DNA from: Campylobacterota bacterium
GTDB taxonomy: Bacteria > Campylobacterota > Campylobacteria > Campylobacterales > Sulfurimonadaceae
Assembly: GCA_013153755.1 (NCBI GenBank)
Contig: JAADDU010000094.1
Coordinates: 1-6,415 of the forward strand
Length of the DNA stretch: 6,415 bases
Direction: 5' to 3'
Part shown: in pieces, positions 1-6,415 of the stretch
How positions within the stretch are numbered: position 1 is the first letter of the stretch
How the letters are laid out: each line of letters begins with the position of its first letter
Program-made: the position numbers and the translations under genes
Notes under the pieces: generated by a model
The model's database searches: none
What the model saw: only the letters and a program-made list of their open reading frames with translations
Told to the model about the DNA's origin: nothing

Positions 1-501
1 TGCCTGATTGTAAAATGCTTTTTTTGTTTTTATATCCTGTTTATAAACTTTTATTGCCTCTTTTTGAACCAACATTAATTCATAAAGCAATTTTACTCTA
101 TAAACTAAAAATGCTTTTGCCTCTTGTAGAGATAATTTTGATATATCTTCATCCAATTTTGAAGCTTTGATACTCAATGAGGTCTTAGAAAAATCCCAAA
201 TTTTTTGTCTTAAACTTATTCCATAACCATTCCCATCATCATCATTTGTATGGAAAACTCCATTTACGGGTAAAACATAAGTTTGCATAGGATTATAGTT
301 TGCATTTATATTAATCTGTGGTTTATATGATGAGGAAGATACTTCATACCCCTTTTGTGCTTGTTTGATTTTTAACATAAATGTTTTTATATCAGGATGA
401 TTGGCTAAAGACTTATCTATACACTCATTTAATGTTAATGTTTTAGCAAAAAGTGTAGATGTTATTATCAATGATAGAGTAAAAAAAATTTCTATTTTCA
501 T
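1..501 (-). CDS. TolC-family outer-membrane efflux protein, N-terminal part (runs off left edge)
   Basis: The minus strand reads 167 codons without a stop from an ATG at 501-499 to the window edge, so the C-terminus is missing. Residues 1-19 (MKIEIFFTLSLIITSTLFA) form a Sec signal peptide with probable cleavage after LFA. The mature part opens with TLTLNECIDKSLANHPDIK, the usual entry helix of the outer membrane efflux (OEP/TolC) domain. It is followed by the SSSYKPQINININANY-type segment, where the helix passes into the first barrel strands, and then by long helical stretches (about 108-167) with periodic K/L/E. Such proteins form trimeric outer-membrane channels for RND, ABC or MFS efflux pumps or type I secretion. 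No pump or adaptor gene lies in view; one would be expected beyond position 1. The start is supported by AGGAG at 508-512, 6 nt upstream. Family assignment is confident; substrate is unknown. Confidence 0.88.
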   Translation of the reverse strand, partial: MKIEIFFTLSLIITSTLFAKTLTLNECIDKSLANHPDIKTFMLKIKQAQKGYEVSSSSYKPQININANYNPMQTYVLPVNGVFHTNDDDGNGYGISLRQKIWDFSKTSLSIKASKLDEDISKLSLQEAKAFLVYRVKLLYELMLVQKEAIKVYKQDIKTKKAFYNQA

Positions 502-535
502 AAAAAGCTCCTATTTAGTAGTTAATTGTACCGCT

Positions 536-564
536 ATTATATGAACTATAAGTGAATTAGTTAA
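536..564 (-). promoter_or_regulatory. Probable sigma70-type promoter of the TolC-like gene
   Basis: On the minus strand a perfect TATAAT lies at 541-536, with TTAACT (4 of 6 matches to TTGACA) at 564-559 and a 17-nt spacer. Transcription would start near 529, giving a leader of about 28 nt with AGGAG inside it. A 9-bp inverted repeat (GTTAATTGT at 521-529, ACAATTAAC at 574-582) brackets these boxes and could be an operator pair. This is inferred from consensus matching in AT-rich DNA. Confidence 0.42.
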
Positions 565-609
565 ACCATCTAAACAATTAACAATATTTTCAGAGAACCT
601 AAAAAAATG

Positions 610-641
610 TAGTAGCTAAAAGATATAAATTTTAGCTACTA
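610..641 (-). terminator. Rho-independent terminator of the cytochrome genes (bidirectional form)
   Basis: A perfect 12-bp inverted repeat (610-621 with 630-641, core AGTAGCTAAAA / TTTTAGCTACT) encloses an 8-nt loop (622-629). In the minus direction the stem is followed within three bases by seven T residues (607-601), the classical intrinsic terminator form. It starts 89 nt past the stop codon of the 144-residue cytochrome gene. In the plus direction it is also followed by five T (642-646), but no plus-strand gene precedes it. It separates the cytochrome transcript from the TolC-like gene, which needs its own promoter. Confidence 0.8.
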
Positions 642-730
642 TTTTTAAAGTTATTTTTACTAATAACAAATTTAAAATTTCCAGAGTTTCTACCTTTAAT
701 GATATCAAATCAAAGTGAATTTTGTGTTAA

Positions 731-1165
731 TTAATCATCATCCTTATCTTCACCAAATGTTTTTTTAAGTCCTTCTATCAATGCCTGCTTATCTTCATCA
801 CTAAGTCTAGCTTCTGGATGAGCTAAAAGATAAGATTTTAGAGGCATTTCACCCTCTTCTACTTCTTCTACAGCATCTTCACCCTCATTTTTTTTCTGTT
901 TGCCCCACATTGAAACATTAAAATGTTCTCGACCCTCTACAACATGATGATAAACTGACCAAGAGATAGGAGCAACATTACTATACCAAGGCCATTTTGT
1001 CTCATTTGAATGGCAATCTCCACATGCTCTCATAAATATCTCTTTAGTTTTTGGAGAGTCCCAATTTGGTTGGGCTAAAACTTCTGGATTTGTATGATCT
1101 TTACCATAAGGAATAAATTGAATTACAACAAATAACACAATTAAAACTAATAATACCTTTTTCAT
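731..1165 (-). CDS. Membrane-anchored monoheme c-type cytochrome, Haem_bd family
   Basis: The 144-residue protein has a hydrophobic N-terminus (about 4-19) without a clear AXA cleavage site, so it is probably a membrane anchor with the rest in the periplasm. One heme c motif, C48-G-D-C51-H52, is followed by SNETKWPWYSNVAPISW and HHVVEGREHFN. This is the signature of the 'heme-binding domain' family (as I recall it, Pfam PF14376), distinct from ordinary class I cytochromes. M107 in GEMPLKSYLLAHPEA is the likely distal heme ligand. An acidic linker (about 94-106) and a DKDDD tail make the protein notably acidic. Members are annotated as heme-binding or electron-transfer proteins; the partner is unknown. 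The start is supported by AAGGAG at 1171-1176, 5 nt upstream. The gene lies 107 nt behind the 126-residue cytochrome gene on the same strand and ends before the hairpin at 610-641, so the two may share a transcript. Confidence 0.9.
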   Translation of the reverse strand: MKKVLLVLIVLFVVIQFIPYGKDHTNPEVLAQPNWDSPKTKEIFMRACGDCHSNETKWPWYSNVAPISWSVYHHVVEGREHFNVSMWGKQKKNEGEDAVEEVEEGEMPLKSYLLAHPEARLSDEDKQALIEGLKKTFGEDKDDD

Positions 1166-1272
1166 AATATCTCCTTTTATAAGATTTTTTTATAATACTA
1201 GCATAATATATATAAAACTTCTACCTAGTTAAAAGTGCTATTTGTTTATCAGTTAAAACCTCTTGAGTCCTT

Positions 1273-1653
1273 CTAATGCAATCTATTTGGAAAATTATCA
1301 AACATCCAAGCTGCAACTTTTTCAAGTTCTTCTTTACTTATATTTCCTTTTTGTGGAGGCATTAGTCCAAATCTTTTTATCTTTTGTGGCATACAAATAG
1401 ATTTTGACCTATCTGGATTCATAACATAATCTTTTATAAACTCTATAGCTTTTGATCTATCAGGATATGTCTGTTTTAAATGTCTCATAACACCCATAAG
1501 AGCAGGTGCAACTACTTTTGACTTATCAAGTGGCTTTTGTTTAAGATGACAAGCTGAACACTTAGCATCAAAAATTGACTCTGCACTATCTGCACTAGCT
1601 AAAAGATTGCTACCCAATGCAAATAATATAGTTACTAATACTGTTTTTTTCAT
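1273..1653 (-). CDS. Small periplasmic monoheme c-type cytochrome
   Basis: The 126-residue protein begins with a typical Sec signal peptide (KK, then a hydrophobic stretch to LLASA), with cleavage probably near residue 21. The mature part has a single heme c motif, C32-S-A-C35-H36, soon after the N-terminus (ESIFDAKCSACH), as in class I cytochrome c. M98 in FGLMPPQKGNISKEELEKVAAWM is the probable sixth heme ligand, followed by the usual closing helix. Two oddities: a third cysteine, C87, in SICMPQKIKRFG, and a PDRSK motif that occurs twice (64-68 and 80-84). It probably shuttles electrons in the periplasm and is a predicted substrate of the divergently transcribed CcsBA. The start is supported by AGGA at 1660-1663, 6 nt upstream. 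No hairpin follows the stop, so readthrough into the downstream cytochrome gene is likely. The redox partner is not indicated. Confidence 0.9.
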   Translation of the reverse strand: MKKTVLVTILFALGSNLLASADSAESIFDAKCSACHLKQKPLDKSKVVAPALMGVMRHLKQTYPDRSKAIEFIKDYVMNPDRSKSICMPQKIKRFGLMPPQKGNISKEELEKVAAWMFDNFPNRLH

Positions 1654-1676
1654 GTTTTATCCTTTTTGCAAGACAA

Positions 1677-1682
1677 ATTATA
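1677..1682 (-). promoter_or_regulatory. Candidate -10 box for the 126-residue cytochrome gene
   Basis: A perfect TATAAT on the minus strand at 1682-1677 lies 23 nt before the ATG at 1653. No convincing -35 box is found at 16-18 nt, which is common in Campylobacterota, where the -35 element is poorly conserved. The AT richness makes chance matches likely, so support is modest. Confidence 0.33.
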
Positions 1683-1772
1683 TAAATATAAAATGAACCA
1701 TATGTGAATCAAAACTTATAAAATTTCTTTTACTTGATAAATTACTACTCTGTTAATCTTACTTAGATAGTA

Positions 1773-1802
1773 TATAATCTATAAAACATATAGGGGAAAT
1801 AT
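1773..1802 (+). promoter_or_regulatory. Probable -10 box and ribosome binding site of ccsBA
   Basis: TATAAT at 1773-1778 lies 24 nt before the ATG at 1803, and an AGGGGA ribosome binding site at 1792-1797 lies 5 nt before it. The -35 region (around 1750-1756) is weak. Transcription would begin near 1785, giving a very short leader. The -10 box is about 90 nt from the divergent -10 box of the cytochrome gene, so a regulator bound between them could act on both genes; I saw no recognisable operator there. Confidence 0.45.
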
Positions 1803-4800
1803 ATGAAAAAAATTATGGATATTATCATCTCGATGAAAACCATGCTCATTTTTACACTGATTTTTGCACTATCTTCTGCAGTGGCTACATTTATCGAAAA
1901 TGATTTTGGTACCCAAACAGCGTGGGCAGTTGTTTATGGAACAAAATGGTTTGAGTTTATTATGGTTATATTAGCTTTAAACTTAATAGGAAATATATTT
2001 AGATTTAAACTTTATAAAAAGGATAAACTTCCTGCTTTAATCTTTCATGCTGGTTTTTTAGTCATACTACTTGGCTCATTTTTAACACGATATATAGGTT
2101 ATGAGGGGATTATGCATATTAGAGAAGGTGCATTTTCAAATCATATAACATCTACAAATAACTACATAAACATTGATGCTACAAAAGGGGATAAAGAGTA
2201 TCACACTCAAAAAAAGATACTTCTATCAAAGATAACACCAAATAGTTTTGATCTAACTTTAGATATAGATGGTAAAAAAGCATCCTTTATACTTAAAGAT
2301 TATTTACCAAATGCAAATCAAAAGATTATAGAAGATAAAAATGGTAAAGCGATCATAAAGATGATGGTAGCAGGAGCTAGCGGTCCTCAAACTCTCATCC
2401 TAAGGGATGGTGAAATCAAAAATGCATCAGGGTTAAAAATATCATTAAACAATCCAAAAAAAAGTGATATATCTATATATACAAAAGATGGCAAATTTTT
2501 CTTTAAAAGTACAAAGCCTATCAATTGGATCAAAATGGCAGATAACAGCAATGGAGAATTTGAAGCAGGTAAAGAGTATCCATTTGAAAGTGGTAGATTG
2601 CTAGATATCAATAATATAAAAGTTGTACCAAGAGAACTATTTTTAAATGCAACAGTAAAACTTGTAAATGCAGTAGATAAAACATCTGCTGGGAAGAAGA
2701 TGAAAGAGGCACAAAAAGAGGCATTGATAGCTGATCTAAACTATAATGGCAAGAGTAAAAGTATCGCTCTGTTTGGTTTTGGAAGAGGTACAAAAGGTAT
2801 CCCTGTTGAATTTATACTTGATGGTGTAAAATTTAAACTTAGATGGGGAACAAAAGATATAGAGATACCTTTTTCAATACAATTAAGAGACTTTCAACTA
2901 GAGAGATATCCAGGAAGCATGTCTCCTGCATCATATGCAAGTGAAGTTACACTTATAGATCAAGAGAAAAAACTAGAAAAACCTTATAGGATATATATGA
3001 ACCATGTTTTAGATTATAGAAATTATCGTTTTTTCCAATCTTCATATGATACAGATGAAAAAGGTACAGTCTTATCTGTAAACCACGATCCTGGAAAAAA
3101 CCCAACATATATAGGTTATCTACTACTTACTATAGGATTTATTTTAAGTTTATTAAATCCAAAGAGTAGATTTAGAAAACTTGCAACGGCAGTAAAAAAA
3201 GATACTATGATGGGTAGTTTTATACTGTTTTTGTTTGCTTCCATGTTTATAAATCAACCTCTATTTGCCAATGATGCAAGCAATGTTATAAAAAGTTATA
3301 AAAAAGAGCATGCTCAAAAATTTAGTGATCTTTTAATCCAAAGTGTTGATGGTCGTATAAAGACTATAGATACATTTGCAAATGAAGTGATGCTAAAACT
3401 TCATAAAAGCACCGATATAGACGGGCTAGATGCTAATCAAGTTATGCTTGGTATGCTTACATCTCCTCAAGCTTGGCAAGATGTACCTTTTATCAAAGTA
3501 AAACATACAAAACTTAGAAAGATACTAGGTATAAAAGATGGAGAAAAATATGCCTCTTTTAATGACTTCTTCTTAAATAAAACACAGTATAAATTGGTAA
3601 GTGAGATACAAAACTCTGTAAGAAAACCTCCTATAAAAAGAAATGAGTATGATAGAAGTCTGATAAAAACTGATGAAAAACTCAATATTATGTATATGAT
3701 ATTTACAGGTGATCTTCTTAAACTAATCCCAAAAGTAAATGATGAAAATCATAAATGGTACTCTGTTAAAGAAGCAATAGGAACTTTTCCAACAGATGAA
3801 GCTAACGGAGTTAGAAAACTCTTTATTGATTATTTTAGCTCTATTGATGAGGCTGTAAAAAGTGGAGATTGGAGTAAAGCTGATGAAGGTTTAAAAGCTT
3901 TACAAGATTACCAATACAAAATCTCAAGTGATATCATCCCAGATCGAGGTAGGTTAAATGCTGAAAAGTTATTTAAAAGATGGGGAGTAACAAATAAATT
4001 AATTATTGTTTATATAACAATCGGTTTGATTTTACTTATATTTGTGATGATAAATATGGTAAAACAAGACAAAACCAAATATAGTAAATTGGTTAAGTTT
4101 ACACAAAGCCTATTTGTTTTAGCATTTTTAATTCATACAGCAATACTTGCAGCTCGTTGGTATATAGGTGGACATGCACCTTGGTCAAATGCTTATGAAG
4201 CTATGCTTTATGTTGCATGGTCTATGGCACTTGCCGGATTGGTATTTATGAAGTACTCTCCTATGGTTCCAGCTCTTACCTCTATCATCGCAGGAAGTAC
4301 ACTAGCAACTACATTTTTCAATGAGATGAATCCACAAATCACAAATCTCGTACCTGTATTAAAATCATACTGGCTAAATATCCATGTATCTATGATTACA
4401 GCTAGTTATGGATTTTTAGGACTTAGTATGATCTTAGGTCTTTTTACTCTTGTTTTATTTTTGATGAGAAATAAAAATAATCCAAATATAGACAAAAGTA
4501 TCATAGAAGCTACTAGAATCAATGAGATGACAACTATAGTTGGACTTATGATGCTTACAATTGGAAACTTTTTAGGTGGTGTATGGGCAAATGAATCATG
4601 GGGTAGATATTGGAGTTGGGATCCAAAAGAGACATGGGCTTGGATATCTATACTTGTTTATGTAGCAGTTACACATATCAGATTTGTTCCTTACTTTAAA
4701 AAGCATTATGAGTATAAGTATGCAGTAACTTCTGTACTAGCTTTTAGCTCAATTGTTATGACATTTGTGGGAGTAAACTATTATCTTTCCGGTATGCACT

Positions 4801-4916
4801 CTTATGCAGCAGGTGAGCCCGTACCTGTTCCAAAATATTTATATGTCATCATTGCTTTAGTGTTTGCACTTATATTTGCGGCTTCACTAAAAATCAAAGA
4901 TAGAGTTGGAAAATAA
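1803..4916 (+). CDS. ccsBA: Fused cytochrome c synthase CcsBA (system II heme export and attachment)
   Basis: A 1037-residue fusion of CcsB (ResB) and CcsA (ResC). It carries reduced heme across the inner membrane and ligates it to CXXCH motifs of apocytochromes in the periplasm. The CcsB half has membrane segments near 12-31, 48-67 and 77-96, a periplasmic domain about 98-432, and a segment near 434-451. A further segment (469-489) leads into a second soluble region (490-731), then the multi-spanning CcsA half (732-1030). The WWD heme-handling motif is at 933-947 (W933-G-R-Y-W-S-W-D940-P-K-E-T-W-A-W947). Probable heme ligands are H82 and H958 in the membrane and H861 and H999 flanking WWD on the periplasmic side; their spacing matches the four histidines known in Helicobacter hepaticus CcsBA. 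All key elements are present, so it should be functional. The start is supported by AGGGGA at 1792-1797. Two cytochrome genes diverge from it. Confidence 0.96.
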   Translation: MKKIMDIIISMKTMLIFTLIFALSSAVATFIENDFGTQTAWAVVYGTKWFEFIMVILALNLIGNIFRFKLYKKDKLPALIFHAGFLVILLGSFLTRYIGYEGIMHIREGAFSNHITSTNNYINIDATKGDKEYHTQKKILLSKITPNSFDLTLDIDGKKASFILKDYLPNANQKIIEDKNGKAIIKMMVAGASGPQTLILRDGEIKNASGLKISLNNPKKSDISIYTKDGKFFFKSTKPINWIKMADNSNGEFEAGKEYPFESGRLLDINNIKVVPRELFLNATVKLVNAVDKTSAGKKMKEAQKEALIADLNYNGKSKSIALFGFGRGTKGIPVEFILDGVKFKLRWGTKDIEIPFSIQLRDFQLERYPGSMSPASYASEVTLIDQEKKLEKPYRIYMNHVLDYRNYRFFQSSYDTDEKGTVLSVNHDPGKNPTYIGYLLLTIGFILSLLNPKSRFRKLATAVKKDTMMGSFILFLFASMFINQPLFANDASNVIKSYKKEHAQKFSDLLIQSVDGRIKTIDTFANEVMLKLHKSTDIDGLDANQVMLGMLTSPQAWQDVPFIKVKHTKLRKILGIKDGEKYASFNDFFLNKTQYKLVSEIQNSVRKPPIKRNEYDRSLIKTDEKLNIMYMIFTGDLLKLIPKVNDENHKWYSVKEAIGTFPTDEANGVRKLFIDYFSSIDEAVKSGDWSKADEGLKALQDYQYKISSDIIPDRGRLNAEKLFKRWGVTNKLIIVYITIGLILLIFVMINMVKQDKTKYSKLVKFTQSLFVLAFLIHTAILAARWYIGGHAPWSNAYEAMLYVAWSMALAGLVFMKYSPMVPALTSIIAGSTLATTFFNEMNPQITNLVPVLKSYWLNIHVSMITASYGFLGLSMILGLFTLVLFLMRNKNNPNIDKSIIEATRINEMTTIVGLMMLTIGNFLGGVWANESWGRYWSWDPKETWAWISILVYVAVTHIRFVPYFKKHYEYKYAVTSVLAFSSIVMTFVGVNYYLSGMHSYAAGEPVPVPKYLYVIIALVFALIFAASLKIKDRVGK

Positions 4917-4928
4917 ATCCAACTCTAT
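4900..4928. terminator. Hairpin over the convergent ccsBA and trpB gene ends
   Basis: ATAGAGTTGGA (4900-4910) and TCCAACTCTAT (4918-4928) form a perfect 11-bp stem with a 7-nt loop, AAATAAA. The left arm encodes the last residues of CcsBA, the loop holds its TAA stop (4914-4916), and the right arm contains the trpB stop TAG (4927-4925). In the trpB direction the stem is followed by the T-rich CTTTGATTTTTA, as in an intrinsic terminator. In the ccsBA direction no T-run follows, so termination there would be weaker or depend on other factors. Confidence 0.65.
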
Positions 4929-6139
4929 ATGCCATAGTTGCTGCCATAATTTTCAACTACAAAATCTATGTCTTTGTCACCTCTTCCAGAAAGATTAATT
5001 AGTATATCTCCGATATCTTTTTCCTTAGCCAATTTAAAGGCATAAGCTAAGGCATGAGCAGACTCAATAGCTGGTATAATCCCCTCCTCTCTTGATAATT
5101 CAAAAAAAGCATCAATTGCTTCTTGATCATTTATATATGAGTAATTTACACGACCTAAATCTTTAAGATAACTATGTTGTGGTCCAACAGATGGATAATC
5201 AAGTCCACTAGCTACCGAATAAACTTCTGCGGGTTCACCATCTTTATCTTGAAGCATATATGATTTAAAACCATGCATCACCCCAATACTTCCATGTGTA
5301 ATAGTTGCTGCATGTTCTCCTAATTTATTTATATCTCGTCCTGCTGGTTCAACCCCATGCATATGAACATCTTTATCATCTAAAAATGCAGTAAAAAGAC
5401 CCATAGCATTTGAACCACCACCAACACAAGCAACCAAATTATCGGGAAGTTTTCCAACCATTTCTAAAAACTGTTCTCTTGCTTCTACTCCAACTATAGA
5501 TTGAAAATCTCTAATCATTCTAGGATAAGGATGAGGACCTACTACCGAACCTATACCAAAAAGTTGAGTTTTTGGATCTTCTAAGTATGCCCCAAATGCT
5601 GAATCAACTGCTTCTTTCAAAGTCTTTCTACCATGAGTTACAGGTATGACATTTGCTCCTAGTATTTTCATCCTTACAACATTTGGATACTCCTTTTTCA
5701 TATCCACTTCACCCATATGAATATCACAATCTAATCCTACCAATGCAGCAGCTGTTGCAAGAGCCACACCATGTTGCCCTGCTCCAGTTTCTGCTATAAG
5801 CTTCTTTTTCCCCATCTTTTTTGCTAAAAGTGCTTCTCCTAAACAGTGATTTATCTTATGTGCACCCGTATGATTTAAATCTTCCCTTTTTAGATATATA
5901 TTAACTCCACATTTTTTTGATATATTTTTGGCATGAAAAATAGGAGAAGGACGACCAACATAATGTTGATATAGTGAAGATAACTCTTTTAAAAACTCAG
6001 GATCTTTTCTAATTTGTTCATAAGAGGCAGTTACCTCATCCATGATAGTTTGAAGCTGAGGAGGTATAAAGCTTCCACCATACTCACCAAAATAACCCTC
6101 TTCATTTGGTAGTTTACAATCAAATATATTTTTTGCCAT
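4925..6139 (-). CDS. trpB: Tryptophan synthase beta subunit
   Basis: PLP enzyme (404 residues from the ATG, close to the usual ~400) that condenses indole with L-serine to give tryptophan; in the alpha2-beta2 complex the indole comes from TrpA. The PLP lysine is K95 in [15 protein letters not shown], the catalytic glutamate E117 in AETGAGQHG, and the phosphate loop GGGSNA is at 240-245. D314 in [11 protein letters not shown]359 in IPAIESAHA and S384 in SGRGDKD complete the active-site set, so it looks active and is TrpB1-type rather than TrpB2. Segment 142-157 reads [16 protein letters not shown], unlike the common MGxxDxxRQxxNVxRM form, so it may belong to a divergent subgroup. A TTG codon directly upstream (6142-6140) would lie only 2 nt from the AAGGAG, whereas the ATG at 6139 has 5 nt spacing; I therefore use the ATG. 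No trpA or other trp gene is in view. Confidence 0.95.
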   Translation of the reverse strand: MAKNIFDCKLPNEEGYFGEYGGSFIPPQLQTIMDEVTASYEQIRKDPEFLKELSSLYQHYVGRPSPIFHAKNISKKCGVNIYLKREDLNHTGAHKINHCLGEALLAKKMGKKKLIAETGAGQHGVALATAAALVGLDCDIHMGEVDMKKEYPNVVRMKILGANVIPVTHGRKTLKEAVDSAFGAYLEDPKTQLFGIGSVVGPHPYPRMIRDFQSIVGVEAREQFLEMVGKLPDNLVACVGGGSNAMGLFTAFLDDKDVHMHGVEPAGRDINKLGEHAATITHGSIGVMHGFKSYMLQDKDGEPAEVYSVASGLDYPSVGPQHSYLKDLGRVNYSYINDQEAIDAFFELSREEGIIPAIESAHALAYAFKLAKEKDIGDILINLSGRGDKDIDFVVENYGSNYGI

Positions 6140-6144
6140 CAAAT

Positions 6145-6150
6145 CTCCTT
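6145..6150 (-). promoter_or_regulatory. Ribosome binding site that fixes the trpB start
   Basis: AAGGAG on the minus strand (6150-6145) is followed by ATTTG and the ATG at 6139-6137, a spacing of 5 nt. The overlapping upstream TTG codon would leave only 2 nt, too short for normal initiation, so the protein should begin MAKNIF rather than MMAKNIF. Confidence 0.8.
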
Positions 6151-6210
6151 TTGATAATTTATAAAAAGGATCTTACAATATTTACTCTTTCATAAATAAA
6201 ATTTAATATA

Positions 6211-6414
6211 TTAAGAACTAACTAAAAGTTTAATATTTTTGCTTTTGATTTTTAATTTGATTACATCTCCTACTTTTTGTTTAGTTTCAATTTTTATCGT
6301 ATTTTTATCTACAAAAGTTAATTCTATATCTTTTGGAAATGTTATATCACCTAAGATATCATTTGGATCTTTTGGCTTAAAATATAAGAAATTTGGATGT
6401 TGATTTGATATCTC
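6211..6414 (-). CDS. C-terminal end of an unidentified protein, possibly TOBE-like (runs off right edge)
   Basis: The minus strand is open from the right edge for 67 codons to a TAA at 6213-6211; the neighbouring frame examined is interrupted by stops. The visible end is lysine-rich and beta-strand-like: TFPKDIELTFVDKNTIKIET, then KQKVGDVIKLKIKSKNIKLL. The pattern of a short strand, a 'VGD' turn and 'VxLxIKxxNIxLL' resembles TOBE domains, the small oligonucleotide/oligosaccharide-binding fold at the end of molybdate-type ABC ATPases and ModE/Mop proteins. That match is by eye only, and other beta-rich C-termini are possible. The gene runs in the same direction as trpB, with 71 nt between its stop and the trpB ATG and no clear hairpin between them, so cotranscription is possible but not shown. 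Confidence 0.5.
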   Translation of the reverse strand, partial: EISNQHPNFLYFKPKDPNDILGDITFPKDIELTFVDKNTIKIETKQKVGDVIKLKIKSKNIKLLVSS

Positions 6415-6415
6415 A

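Noticed and set aside
700..707. TGATATCA palindrome resembling half of an FNR/CRP-type site
   Set aside because: It lies downstream of a gene end, not at a promoter, and lacks the TTGAT-N4-ATCAA spacing.
1192..1220. Possible internal promoter before the 144-residue cytochrome gene (TATTAT at 1197-1192 on the minus strand)
   Set aside because: The region is nearly all A/T, the -35 match is poor and several overlapping -10-like strings exist, so no single site can be supported.
1227..1258. Direct repeat AGTTAAAA at 1227-1234 and 1251-1258 between the cytochrome genes
   Set aside because: Eight A/T-rich bases occur by chance in DNA of this composition; no promoter or hairpin is built from them.
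1221..1362. Alternate minus-strand frame past the end of the 126-residue cytochrome, ending ...RTQEVLTDKQIALLTR
   Set aside because: It looks slightly like a cytochrome C-terminal helix and could be a frameshift remnant, but the cytochrome already ends with a complete closing helix, and the open stretch is short and has no good start.
2387..2793. Two minus-strand open frames (2387-2611 and 2608-2793) inside ccsBA
   Set aside because: They lie opposite a clearly coding plus-strand gene, have low-complexity Leu/Ser/Phe compositions typical of antisense reading, and match no family I know.
3467..3685. Minus-strand 72-codon open frame inside ccsBA
   Set aside because: Antisense shadow of the CcsBA coding sequence, rich in Phe, Ser and Leu, with no recognisable domain.

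Overview
The window looks like AT-rich chromosomal DNA from a Campylobacterota (epsilonproteobacterial) bacterium, of the Arcobacter / Sulfurimonas / Sulfurospirillum kind. The strongest evidence is a single-polypeptide fused cytochrome c synthase (CcsB-CcsA) of over 1000 residues. The strong A/T codon bias and the style of the small cytochromes next to it agree. The species cannot be named from this sequence alone.

Layout, left to right. Positions 1-501 (minus strand) hold the N-terminal part of a TolC-type outer-membrane efflux protein that runs off the left edge. Positions 502-730 are gene-free (229 nt): they hold that gene's probable promoter and a strong bidirectional hairpin terminator at 610-641. 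Positions 731-1165 and 1273-1653 (both minus) encode two small periplasmic c-type cytochromes, probably one transcript ending at that terminator. The 149-nt region 1654-1802 is a divergent promoter region. Positions 1803-4916 (plus) encode the fused cytochrome c synthase. It converges with trpB (4925-6139, minus), with only 8 nt between the stop codons, and a perfect 11-bp hairpin is built over both gene ends. Positions 6211-6414 (minus) are the C-terminal end of a further gene, possibly carrying a TOBE-like domain. No gene-free stretch exceeds 300 nt.

How the genes fit together. CcsBA exports heme and attaches it to CXXCH motifs in the periplasm, and the two genes divergent from it encode CXXCH proteins, so the centre of the window is a coherent cytochrome c maturation/substrate module. 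trpB makes tryptophan from indole and serine; it has no trpA in view and its link to the module appears to be positional only. No mobile element, CRISPR array, tRNA or rRNA was seen. I found no convincing undescribed system: this is mainly housekeeping sequence with a few architectural points worth checking.
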